Below, one piece after another: positions 44,626-54,800 of a stretch of DNA of 64,000 nucleotides. Each line of letters opens with the position of its first letter. The first letter of the stretch is position 1. The position numbers were made by a program, and so were the translations under genes. Source of the stretch: Sorangium cellulosum So ce56 (lineage in GTDB: Bacteria > Myxococcota_A > Polyangia > Polyangiales > Polyangiaceae); the NCBI RefSeq assembly GCF_000067165.1, contig NC_010162.1, positions 11,892,501 to 11,956,500 of the forward strand. Direction: 5' to 3'. The notes under the pieces are model-generated. The model searched no databases, was not told the DNA's origin, and saw only the letters and a program-made list of their open reading frames with translations.

Positions 44626-47600
44626 CTACGGTGTGCGTGTGGCTTTCCACGGTGTGTGTGTGACTTGAACCCCATGCTTGCTCATGAAGTCGACGAACTG
44701 TTGCCGAATCTCGGGGTTCTGGCGCCACCCCTCCCCGTAATGCCCGCTCCACTCATCTGTGACCAGTCCTCCAGCCTGCCGCGAGATGCGGCCTCCGAAG
44801 ATGCCTGGGTGCGGCGAGATCCCGGCCGCATGCAGGATGGCGTCGTGCCCGTGGACCCGCCTCTCGGTGCTCATGATGAACCTCCCCTTCTTCGCGTCGA
44901 AGATGAAGTCCATAGGCGTAGCCGCACCGAATTTCTGTACGGCCTTCGATGACCGATACGCGTCGCTTACCTCGAAGAAGCCCGCCGCTGGACCACTGCC
45001 CCTCGCATGACCTTTTTCGGCGTCAGCGGCACCCTTCTGCATCGTACTCGCCGCAGCAGGCGATCCTTCGGGCTTCGTACTTCCGGGCTTTGACTTGCTC
45101 CCGGTGATGATTGCCGATTTGACCGAACGGAGGTCGTGCGCAAGATAAACTAAGGCCCCGGCTATCTGAAGTGCTTCCACGACCTTCCCGGCGGTCGGGT
45201 TCTCCTCTGTCAGGTACTTGTAGACAGCCCTCGTTACTGGATCAGGCAAACGGTCGGCAGCACTTCGGTCGATTCCCCCGGGAGCCACGTAGACCGATCC
45301 CGGCAGTGGATCACTACGTCCCGGCGCTATGGAATGCGTCGGTTCCGCCGGTGGCTGTGGCCGCACATGTTCAACCGTCGTCACGCCGGTGCGGATCGAT
45401 TCGAGTTTTCCCCGGGCCAGCGTGACTGAAACGCGCTCCTGAAATTTTCCCGTCGCGGAAGCGGTGAACTCGGCGCGGGCTTCCGGAGAGAGCGCCTTGA
45501 CATGCCGGTGCAGTTGCACGTCGGTCATCTGCGCGATGCGCTGGTCGGTGGACTCCCTCCCACTCGGGTCCCTCAACCTGATCGGATTCCCCCTCACGTA
45601 CTCGTAGAGGTTCGGACCGTCCACGAATCCCGCTGGGTCTGCACTCGTCCACCGGCCCAGCCACGGCGCATAGTACCGCGCCCCGTGGTAGTAGAGCCCC
45701 GTCTCCTCGTCCTTCTCCGTCCCCGTGTACCTGTATCTCCTCTGCGAGACCTCGATCCCCGACGCTGCTGACCAATACGCCGTCGTCCCGAAGGGGTGGT
45801 ACTCCTCGTAGCCGATCACCAGCCCCGCCCCGTCGACCTCCAGCGACGCCGACCCGAGATGGTTGTCGAGCTGATACCGCGCCCGCGGCGTCACCGTGAA
45901 CGGCCCCGACGTGTCCACCGTCTTGGTCTCCACCATCGCCACCCGCCGCGCGCCATCCATCACGTGCAGCGTCTGCCGCTCTAGCACCAGCCCCGAGCTG
46001 TTGCGCCTGCGGTACACCTCGTAGCCGCCGAGGTAGATGCGCTCGTCCACAAGCCCGTTGTGCTCCCAGACCTTGCGCACGCGCTGGCCCGCAGCGTCGT
46101 AGTCGTAATAGACATCGCCGCCGCCGTCGAGATCCGTGCTCCGCACCTGGTCGTTCTCGTCCCAGGTCAGCGCCGTGATGTGCGGCATCGACGTCATGTT
46201 GCCGTGCGCGTCATGCGCATAGTTGCGGAACGGCCCGTTCGCCGGGTCCCCGGTCGTGCTCGTCAGCCGGTTGTTCGCCGTCTGCTCGTATGCATACCAC
46301 CGCGTCCAGCTTCCCGTGCCCGCCTGGTGCACCATCCTCCGCAGGTTGCCCACCGCATCATAGACATACTGCTCGGTATAGTTCCTCAGCGCCTGCGCGT
46401 CGTTCGCGTGCGGCAGCGACTGGATCGGCAGGTCGTTCTGGTCCCGCGGCGCGTCCGACAGCCCGCCCGCATGTTCCCGCCCCGTCGCTTCGATCAGCCG
46501 GTAGACCGCGTCGTACACGTACTGCGCGCTCGGTGACACCACGGCATTGTTGAAGAACACCGTTTGCTGCGCGCTGTCCCCGATCTCCACGATGTTCCCG
46601 ACCGGGTCGTACACATACGTGAGGTTCTGCAGCACCGCGCTGTCCGAGCTCCGCGTCGTCTTCAGGCGCGAGAGCCGGAACGTCAATGGGTCATACGTGT
46701 ACGCCGTGGACGTGCCGTTGCCATACTCGATCCGCTCGCGCTGCCCCTTCGCGTCGTAATCGATGTTGTCGACGAACGTCGTCCACGCCACCGCGCCTCG
46801 AATCCGCGCCTCCACCCGCTCCAGCAGCCCCGCCTCGTTGTACGTCGGCTTGACCTCGCTCGCATCCGAGGCGGTCAGGCCATCCGGGGCGGTCAGGCTG
46901 GTTGGGCGGTTCAGCGCATCGTACGCGGTCTGCGTGCCGAAGCTCTCGGTCTCCAGCAGCGGCTCGGCGGCGGTCGCGATGGCGGACACATCCGTCAGCG
47001 GGGTCAGCACCGCCCAGTCGGCGTCCGCATGCACGTCGCTGCGCAGCCGGCGCGAGGCCTGCAGCAGGTTGCCCTTGAAGTCGTACTCCAGGCTCGTCAC
47101 CACACCCGCGCCATCATACACCTGGTACGCCCGCCCGCGCAGGTTCATCGCCGTCGCGTGCGGATGGGCTTCGCCGTAGACGTAACGGCGCGCCAGCCGC
47201 TCGCTGCCCACGCCCAGCTGCACGTGCTCGTGCGTCGGCCGGCGCAATCCATCGTACGACGAGCGGTAGACGAATCCCCGCGCGTTCCAGGTGCGCAGCC
47301 GCTGTCCGGTCGCGCCCGCCAGCATCCACCGCTCGCCGCTGTCGTTGCTCTTCTGATAGAGCAGCTGCCCGCCCAGCCCGAAGCGATGCTGCATCGCCAG
47401 GTTGTCGCGCGCGTCGGTGATCGAGAGCGGCTGCCCCTCGATATCGAGCGTGGTCTGCGTGACATACGGCCCTTCAGCACCGTTGTCCGCCACGGCGCGG
47501 AACACCCGCCCCAACGCGTCCAGGTGGCTCACCGCTGGCGTACCGGCATGCGCCGCCGCCAGGTTGGCCGCGCGGCGCTCCGGGTCGCCCGCCGGCAAGG

Positions 47601-50600
47601 CCTGGCGTGCCGCATACCACGCGCTCTCCAGCACCGTGTCGTTCGGATCATGCGACGTCTGCTTCCACGCATCGAACACCACCCGGGAGAACGTGCCATT
47701 GGGCAGGTCGGTCCGGATGAGCCGGCCGAGCGGATCGTACCGTAGGATCGGCGTGACCCCCCACTCCACGAGCTCCGCTTCGTCCTCGTACTCGTTCGTC
47801 GCGCTGAAGAATGGCTCGTACTGCTTGACCGGATTGCCCTTGTTGTCCAGCACCGTGCGCCCGGTCCCGACCCAGCGCGACGTCGTGTGCGAAAAGACCA
47901 GGTCGCCCTCCGCGTCATGCACAAGCGCGCCGTTCGCGTCGCGCTCGGGCGCGAGCCCCGGCTCCACCTTCACCTTGCGCAGCACCTCGTTGCCCGAGCC
48001 GTCGGAGTAGCTGTACGTGTCCAGCCAGCGCGTGTTGCCCGCGCCGTGCTGCTCGCGGGCGCGGGCGTGCACCACGCTCGGCTTGCCGGTGAGCCGGAAT
48101 CGCTCCAGATCGTACGCGAACGTCGCCGTCGGGTCGGCGGGCGTGTCGCCCTCGCCGGCCCCCGGCTTGCCCATCACCGCCAGCAGCGTGACCCTCCCCA
48201 GCGCGTCGAAGCGCACCTCGCTCACATTGCCGTTCGCGTCCGTCAGCTTCAACGGGGCGAGCACGCGGTAGTCAGGGACGGCTTCCACGACATTGCTCAG
48301 CGGATCCGTCACCGCCGTCACGAGCAGGCAATACGGGTCATAGGCGACCTGCGACGCATTGCCGAACGGATCGACGAACGTCGTCGGCAAGTAGAAGTGG
48401 GCCGCCGAGGGCACCGCCCGCCCCGAGGACACCCAGTAGTCCGGATCGTCCGGGAGCTGGAGATAACCCCCCTCCGCGAGCATGCTGCTCGTGACGCGGG
48501 TCCCGAAGACGGACGTGATCAGCGAAGGCGTGAGGACCTTGGCCAAGCTCTCGTGAACGAGCGCCCTGCCCCCGACCTCGCCGAACGGCAGCGGCCCCGT
48601 GAGATCGTCGCTCCAGTACCTCGTGCGCGTATGCTGCAACAGGCGCTTCTGGAAGCCCCCGCTCGGCGTCCCGTCGTACGCGAGCGTCGGCACGTTTTCC
48701 GCCGCGGCCGCCGCGTCGAAGACTGCCTGGAACCCGAGCACCCCCTCAGACCCGAGCGGCAGGCCGTGCAGCTCGTAGGTCCGCGTCTCGGTCGGGACCC
48801 CGATCCGATAAGCACCCTCCTCGTCCGGGACCAGGTGCTTCACCATGTTCTCCGTCAGCGTCGCCTTCCCCTGCCCCTGCTCGGGGAACTCCGCCCACGC
48901 CGACCGCCGGCGATACCCGATCTGCGCCGCCCGCAGAACCGCACCGTAATCGTCGACCTCCAGCGTGAGCGCGTGCGTCACCCGCGGATCGCTCTCGCTG
49001 CGCTCGTAATGGTACTCGAGCGCCTCGCGCAGATGAGCCAAGAACACCGCGTGCGCATTGCCCACCGCGGGCTGGAGGCGCCGCATCGCGTAGCTGTGCT
49101 CCTTGACGACGTACGGACGCGGCTCCTCCGCCGACCCGTCGAGCCCATAGATCTCCTGGCGGAGGGGCCGCCCCTTGAGCGCCCGGCACGCCTCGCGCAC
49201 CTCCATCGCGCGGAGCCCCTCGGGAAGCTGCGTGTCCGCCAGACGGACCGCCGCCGCGTCGCCGGCGTAGTACTCGCTCTCGTACCGCGCCGAGATCTTC
49301 GCCCCCTCGATCCAGGCGCCGGTATGGAACCACGTCTTCGTGAGCACCGGCGGCAGGTGCAGCTCGGGATCGGCGTTGGCCGCGGGCGGCGCGAAGCCAG
49401 CCCCGCTGAACGCCGAGAACGACTCGGTGTCCCGCTGCTCGACCATGCCGAAGCCGCGCGTCTCCCGCTCCACCCCGTCGTAGTCGCCGTGGTGGTAGGC
49501 ATACGTGGTGACGAAGCGGTGGCGCGAGATCGCGTCGAAGACCTCGACGCGCTCGATGACGTGGACCACGAACGGGAGCCTCGTCACCCACGGCCGGCCG
49601 GCCGCCCGGTCGGCGAGGTAGAACTTCGTCGACGGCGCATACGTCACCGTCGTCGTCCTTCCGAGGTTGTTCTTCACCGAGGTCAAGAGATACGGCTTCT
49701 TGCTGCCGAGCAGATCGATGTACCGCAGCGGCGCCCCCGCGGCGCCTGGCAGCAGGCTCCACCCCACGACGCACCCCGTCCCGGTACCGAGCAGATCGAG
49801 CGCGACGACCGATGAGGCCTGGCCAGCATCCACGAGCGCCGGGACCTGAGCCGGGGCCGCGAGGGCATTGCCTGCCTCGTTCCCGTAGATGCGCACCCCT
49901 TCGCGGTGCAGGTACAGGATATCGACTGTCCCCGACCCGTCGACGTCCGCGAGCCGGATCCGGCGCGGGTCGAACTGGTCGGGATGGTCGAACCAGGGCG
50001 CCCTCGCCATCTCCACCTTCGCCCCGAACCGGCCGTACCCGAGGTTCGGCCAGTAGCAGACGCTGCCGTTGCGGACGCGGACGAGATCGGTGAGCCCATC
50101 GCCGCTCATATCGGCGCGGAACACCGTCTGCGTGCGGTCGGCGAAGACCAGCGCCGGTCCCTTCTCCCCGTCGCGCGGGGCCTGCAGCGTGATGGGCTTG
50201 TCGAATCCACCCTTCGCCAGCGATGGGTACCAGACCAGCACCTCGCCGCGCGCGAGGAGGATATCCTCGTGCCCGTCGCCGTTCAGGTCGATGAGCTGCA
50301 GATCGGGATCAGACCAGTCGATCACCGGCTGCGCGGCGAACGGCCGGAACGGGGCCCATGTGCCTCCCTCGGCGCGGTCGAAATAGCCCGCCACCGGCCG
50401 CTCGAGGAAGACCATCTCCTTCTGGCCGTCGCCGTCGAGGTCCATCACTTGCAGACCGCCGCGGCTCAGCGATGGCCGGGTCGGCAAGGGAAGCGCTGGC
50501 CCGAGCGAGCCGCCGCCCAGGTTGCGCTTGTAGAGCAGCGCCTCGTCCCGGCGCACGAGCAGCCCGGGAAGCGCCTCGCCGTCGAGGTCGACCCACTGGT

Positions 50601-51849
50601 GCGCGCCCTCCAGCGCACCGGCGATGTCCGCCGCGCTGGCCCTGTCCAGCTCCTTCACCTCGGTATGGAGCTCCGGCAGCGAGTAACCGAGATCGAGCGG
50701 CGGATACGACGACCTCGTGTACGCGAGCGTCTCTGCGTCGCGGAGGTACCCCGCGTGCGTCACCGACGCGAGGCGGGTGAGCACCGGGCTGTCGTCGTAC
50801 GCGAAATCCGTCGATCTCATCAGGCAAGGCGCGGCCCCGAGCTCAGCCATCTTGTGGAACATCAGCACGCGCCGGCACAGCCGGTAGGTGCGAATCTCGA
50901 AGCCGGCGCGGTAGGTTGAGAACGCGTCCTGCCTGCAAGGCCAGGCGTTCACCTCCTCGACGGCCGGCGCCGCCGTGTCGTGCTCGCCGTAGTCGAAGAC
51001 CACCTCGAAGAGCATCGACGAAGCGTCTCCCGGGGCCACGTTTCCGTAGCGGATCCGCTTGAGGTAGCGGTTCGCGATCGCCGACAGCCCCGCGTGCCGG
51101 TGCGCCTCGTGTGGCTCGGCGCGCGTCACGCCTGCGAGATCCTCGGCCTTGTACTCGTACGTGATCACGTTGCCCCGGTCGTCGCGCGTCTCCTCCAGGA
51201 GCCACGAGAAGACGCGCTGCGGCGCGTTCGGATCGGCGATCCGCGCGCCGTCCGAGCGCCCGAAGATGCTCGTGAGGTTGTCGCGGGTCGTCACCCTCCA
51301 GTACATCGCGCCGGTGGTCCGGTGGCGGCGACGCTCGATGCGCGCGAACTCCCCTTCGATGCGTGGCCGGTAACGCTCCACGACCTCGTCACCGTCGTCA
51401 AAACGTTGGAGCGAGCCGCTCTCGCGAAGCGCCGGCACCAGGTCCTCGGCACCGGAGAGCACGAACACGTCCGACTCGTACACATCCTCGTAACGCGGCA
51501 GCCCTCTCTCGGTCTTGCGGGTGATCTGCGGCACGGACAGCCGCCACCCGACGCCGAAGGGGCCGTTTCCCGCGCCCGAGTCGTACTCGAGCGACAGCTC
51601 CGGATGGAACCCGGCGCGAGCAGGGCTCGTGGCGATCGGCACCTGGACCGTGCCGGTGCCCGTCGTGGCGCTGACCGAGAATTTCTCGCCGATGCCCCGG
51701 AGCGCGCCGCCGCCCTTCGGGAGGGACGGGGCGGGCGGGGCCACGGGCTCCAGCGCGCCCGCCCTGGCCTCCAGCGCGCCTGAGCTTCTGGGCGCAGCGG
51801 CTGCGCCGGGCTTTTCCTGCGGATCGCGCTCGGGATCTCGAGGGTTCAT
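44626..51849 (-). CDS. Fused TcB-TcC component of a Tc (ABC) toxin complex
   Basis: The product is 2,407 aa from ATG 51849. N-terminal SpvB domain (about 50-340: KGGGALRGIGEKFSVS, AGNGPFGVGWRL) and integrin-like FG-GAP repeats (DLDGDGQKEMVF, DLNGDGHEDILL, DMSGDGLTDLV, DVDGSGTVDIL; about 460-650) build the TcB part. RHS/YD repeats continue through TcC, closing with the RHS core (GARYYAPWLGRWTSADPAG, YEYVRGNPIRLRDPSG near residue 2093), where TcC self-cleaves. About 310 residues follow as the variable toxin tip, ending in VHGHDAIL and TDEWSGHYG blocks. TcB and TcC are separate in Photorhabdus but fused here. TcA is 2 bp upstream and an immunity-like gene 8 bp downstream. The tip's enzyme activity is unknown. 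Confidence 0.93.
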   Translation of the reverse strand: MNPRDPERDPQEKPGAAAAPRSSGALEARAGALEPVAPPAPSLPKGGGALRGIGEKFSVSATTGTGTVQVPIATSPARAGFHPELSLEYDSGAGNGPFGVGWRLSVPQITRKTERGLPRYEDVYESDVFVLSGAEDLVPALRESGSLQRFDDGDEVVERYRPRIEGEFARIERRRHRTTGAMYWRVTTRDNLTSIFGRSDGARIADPNAPQRVFSWLLEETRDDRGNVITYEYKAEDLAGVTRAEPHEAHRHAGLSAIANRYLKRIRYGNVAPGDASSMLFEVVFDYGEHDTAAPAVEEVNAWPCRQDAFSTYRAGFEIRTYRLCRRVLMFHKMAELGAAPCLMRSTDFAYDDSPVLTRLASVTHAGYLRDAETLAYTRSSYPPLDLGYSLPELHTEVKELDRASAADIAGALEGAHQWVDLDGEALPGLLVRRDEALLYKRNLGGGSLGPALPLPTRPSLSRGGLQVMDLDGDGQKEMVFLERPVAGYFDRAEGGTWAPFRPFAAQPVIDWSDPDLQLIDLNGDGHEDILLARGEVLVWYPSLAKGGFDKPITLQAPRDGEKGPALVFADRTQTVFRADMSGDGLTDLVRVRNGSVCYWPNLGYGRFGAKVEMARAPWFDHPDQFDPRRIRLADVDGSGTVDILYLHREGVRIYGNEAGNALAAPAQVPALVDAGQASSVVALDLLGTGTGCVVGWSLLPGAAGAPLRYIDLLGSKKPYLLTSVKNNLGRTTTVTYAPSTKFYLADRAAGRPWVTRLPFVVHVIERVEVFDAISRHRFVTTYAYHHGDYDGVERETRGFGMVEQRDTESFSAFSGAGFAPPAANADPELHLPPVLTKTWFHTGAWIEGAKISARYESEYYAGDAAAVRLADTQLPEGLRAMEVREACRALKGRPLRQEIYGLDGSAEEPRPYVVKEHSYAMRRLQPAVGNAHAVFLAHLREALEYHYERSESDPRVTHALTLEVDDYGAVLRAAQIGYRRRSAWAEFPEQGQGKATLTENMVKHLVPDEEGAYRIGVPTETRTYELHGLPLGSEGVLGFQAVFDAAAAAENVPTLAYDGTPSGGFQKRLLQHTRTRYWSDDLTGPLPFGEVGGRALVHESLAKVLTPSLITSVFGTRVTSSMLAEGGYLQLPDDPDYWVSSGRAVPSAAHFYLPTTFVDPFGNASQVAYDPYCLLVTAVTDPLSNVVEAVPDYRVLAPLKLTDANGNVSEVRFDALGRVTLLAVMGKPGAGEGDTPADPTATFAYDLERFRLTGKPSVVHARAREQHGAGNTRWLDTYSYSDGSGNEVLRKVKVEPGLAPERDANGALVHDAEGDLVFSHTTSRWVGTGRTVLDNKGNPVKQYEPFFSATNEYEDEAELVEWGVTPILRYDPLGRLIRTDLPNGTFSRVVFDAWKQTSHDPNDTVLESAWYAARQALPAGDPERRAANLAAAHAGTPAVSHLDALGRVFRAVADNGAEGPYVTQTTLDIEGQPLSITDARDNLAMQHRFGLGGQLLYQKSNDSGERWMLAGATGQRLRTWNARGFVYRSSYDGLRRPTHEHVQLGVGSERLARRYVYGEAHPHATAMNLRGRAYQVYDGAGVVTSLEYDFKGNLLQASRRLRSDVHADADWAVLTPLTDVSAIATAAEPLLETESFGTQTAYDALNRPTSLTAPDGLTASDASEVKPTYNEAGLLERVEARIRGAVAWTTFVDNIDYDAKGQRERIEYGNGTSTAYTYDPLTFRLSRLKTTRSSDSAVLQNLTYVYDPVGNIVEIGDSAQQTVFFNNAVVSPSAQYVYDAVYRLIEATGREHAGGLSDAPRDQNDLPIQSLPHANDAQALRNYTEQYVYDAVGNLRRMVHQAGTGSWTRWYAYEQTANNRLTSTTGDPANGPFRNYAHDAHGNMTSMPHITALTWDENDQVRSTDLDGGGDVYYDYDAAGQRVRKVWEHNGLVDERIYLGGYEVYRRRNSSGLVLERQTLHVMDGARRVAMVETKTVDTSGPFTVTPRARYQLDNHLGSASLEVDGAGLVIGYEEYHPFGTTAYWSAASGIEVSQRRYRYTGTEKDEETGLYYHGARYYAPWLGRWTSADPAGFVDGPNLYEYVRGNPIRLRDPSGRESTDQRIAQMTDVQLHRHVKALSPEARAEFTASATGKFQERVSVTLARGKLESIRTGVTTVEHVRPQPPAEPTHSIAPGRSDPLPGSVYVAPGGIDRSAADRLPDPVTRAVYKYLTEENPTAGKVVEALQIAGALVYLAHDLRSVKSAIITGSKSKPGSTKPEGSPAAASTMQKGAADAEKGHARGSGPAAGFFEVSDAYRSSKAVQKFGAATPMDFIFDAKKGRFIMSTERRVHGHDAILHAAGISPHPGIFGGRISRQAGGLVTDEWSGHYGEGWRQNPEIRQQFVDFMSKHGVQVTHTPWKATRTP

Positions 51850-51851
51850 GG

Positions 51852-54800
51852 TCACACGCTCCCCGGAGCTGCCGTGTAGTGGACGATCAGCGCGATGTCG
51901 TCGATCTCGGCGGCAGGCGCCGCTCCGGCGGCGCCTGCCGCCGACAGCACCCAGGTCCCCGTCCTCGCGCCAGAACAAGGATTCTCGCTGCGGACCAGAC
52001 CCGTGCTGCCGACCGGGAGCTGGAGAGCGATCGCAGAGAGGCCCTCGGGGGCAGGCTGCAGCTGCATGTCGAACGAGAGCGTCTTTCCGGGCTTGAGCTT
52101 CACGTAGACCTCGACCCGCTCGATCTCGATCTCCTTGCCCCGGAGCTGGAACGGGAAGCGCTCGGGCCTCAGGGCGAGCTCGAGGGTGTGATCTCCGGCC
52201 TCGTCCAGGAAGCCCTGCCAGCCGGCGGAGAACTCCTGGCGCAGGCTGAACATCCGCGCGAGCGGGGTGTCCTCTGCGTCCTCGAGCCATTCGTCGCGCG
52301 CGGCGCGCGCCGCGTTGCGCAGCGGGACGCCCCCGTCGCGCGCCGTGTAGCGCAGGTGAATGACCACGTCGGAGAGGGTGTCCATGTCGAACGCCTGATC
52401 GTCGTGCGGTATCTCCAGGCGCCACGTGGACTCGGCGCCGGCGCCCTCGAAGGGCAGGTAGCGCTCGTCGCGGAAATTGAGCTCGAACATCCCGCTGTCG
52501 TTGTCCGCGTGGCTGGTCGCGATCGACTGGACCGGCGTGAACCCCTGCACGACGTGCGTCTCCGGCTGAGCCGAGTAGTCGCCCGCCGCGTCCGGGTTGA
52601 AGCGCACCTTGCTCGACTCGAGCCTCAGCGTGCAATTGACCGCCGTGTACGGGCCGGTCACGCACGGCAAGGTCAGGCTGACGCTCTTGATCCGACGCAT
52701 GTAGTGGCCCGGGTAGTCCATGTCGAACAGCGCCTCCGGGAGCGTGATGACGCACGAGCCGGTCGACTTCAGGGTCATGAGCGCGACCGGATCGTGCAGG
52801 AGCAGCGACACGTGCTTCGTGATCTCGAACTCGCGACGATCGTGCTCCAGGTACGCGAGCTCCAGGCGCTTGAGGTCGAGGCTCAGGCGGTCGCCGGCCA
52901 GCAAGCCCTGGCGCAGGTTGTCCCAGTGACCGAGCTGGATGTACGACGACGAGCTCACGCCGCGCTCGAAGCGGAACGCCTTCTCGGCGCGCTTGGCCGT
53001 GTCGTAGGCCAGCTGGAACGCCTGGCTGTACACCGCGGCGATCTGCCCGGCCATCCAGTCGTAGAGCTCGTCGCGCGTGAACTTGTCGCTCAGGTAGGCC
53101 TGCGCCCCGCGGGCGTGCTCGATCTGGAGGTCGTGCGCCGCGAGCTCCTTCTCGCTGATCGCCACGCGCAGCTCGGCGGCGGCGATCTGCCGGTCGATCT
53201 GCGCGAGCTCGCCGGCCGCGAGCTCCTCCTGCAGCTTCCACTCGTCCCAGCGCCGCTCGTAGCCGCCCACCGTGGCGCTGGCCATGGCCGCCTCGCGCAG
53301 GAGCGTGACGGCGATGGACGCCGCCTTGGCGCCAGCCTCCGATGACGCGCCCAGCTTGTCGCCGTCCAGCGTCGTGGTGAGGGTGACGGGGCTGGAGATG
53401 CCGGCCGTGCCCACCGTCACGGTGGGCAGCACGTGCGCGGCGGCCGCGCCGGCCATCATCACCTCGGTGATCGCCTGCGTCACCGCGGCCGCCCCGCTCA
53501 AGGTCAGATGACCGCTCTCCCACAGGTTCATGTACTCCACGTCGCGGTAGAACGCGTGGCGCTGGCTGACCACCTCGCGCGCCGCGCGCGACGCCGCGAG
53601 CCCCTCGCGCGCCTCGTTCACCTGTTGCTCCTTCACCTGCCGCAGGGTGTCGAGCAGCTGTACCTCGTGCCCGGCGCGGAGCGCCGCGAGCGCCTCCGCG
53701 TCGCGCTTCTCGCGCGCGGCGAGCAGCGACGCTCCGAGGGACTTGACCTCTGCGCACAGCTCGCTCGCCCGCCGCAGCAGCACCTCGAAGCGGTGGTGCG
53801 GCGCCGGGGTGCTGACGTCGTTGATCACGGTCGTGATGTCCACCCCAGCCGCCGCCGCCTGCACGAGCAGCGCCGGATCGATGGGCGGCTCGAAGAGCGG
53901 CAGCTGCCGCTCGATCCCCTCGATGTTCATGCAGTGGCGGATCTTGAACAGGCGATCGGCGACCGTGTCCCAGTAGCCGAGGAGCTTGTCGTTCGGCGGC
54001 ACGCAGAAGTAGAGCAGGGTCGGCAGGATCATCGCCTCGACCTCCTCGCCCCCGGCGCCGGCGAGCGGCTTGACGAACGACTCGATCTCGACGGCCGCGT
54101 TCGAGAACGCGTCGAGCAGCGGCTCGATCTCGCGGTAGGTCTTGGGAGCGGCGCTCGCGCGCGGCGGGATCATCCGCGGGCGCGGACCGAGCATGTCGGC
54201 CGCGAGCACGTAGAGCTGCGTCGCCTCGTTGATCGACTCGATCGTGTCACGGCGGAAGAGGTGGTCGGCCCACCGTATCAGGTTGTTGATGTACTTCATC
54301 ACGACCGTCTTCTGGTACGCGACGAGCCGCATCCGGGCGATCAGGTGCGGGTTGAAGGGGTCGCGCTGCCACGCATCGATCTGCCGCGCGAGCTCCTCGG
54401 AATGCTCGTTGTCCCCCTCGATCTCCTGGTGCAGCGTCTCGAAGGAGTTCGCCTGCATGGCCTCGTAGAACGGGCGGAGCTTCCAGAACCGCGCTGGCAC
54501 CGGATCCTTCGAGCCGGTGGTCGGATCGAAGATGGTGTGGAACCAGCGCTGCGCCTCCTCGAAGCGCTGATTGTCGCTCAGGCGATCGGCGATGAGCAGC
54601 GGCGCGTGGAAGAAGAGCTCCCAGTTGTAGGCGGAGTAAGCGCCGTCCGAGCGAAAGTCGATCTCGTCGATGGGCTCGCCAGCCACCGCACGGGTCGGGC
54701 TGTACGTGCCGTTGAAGAAGGAACGGCTCGTGAGCTGCAGCGGCGGCGAGCTCAGCGACCAGTTGAGCAGACCGTCCAGGACCCCGTGGCGGCGCAGCCG

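Noticed and set aside
51850..53757. Upstream extension of the TcB-TcC frame
   Set aside because: The added residues overlap tcA in another frame and are Arg/Gly-rich; the SpvB domain begins after ATG 51849.
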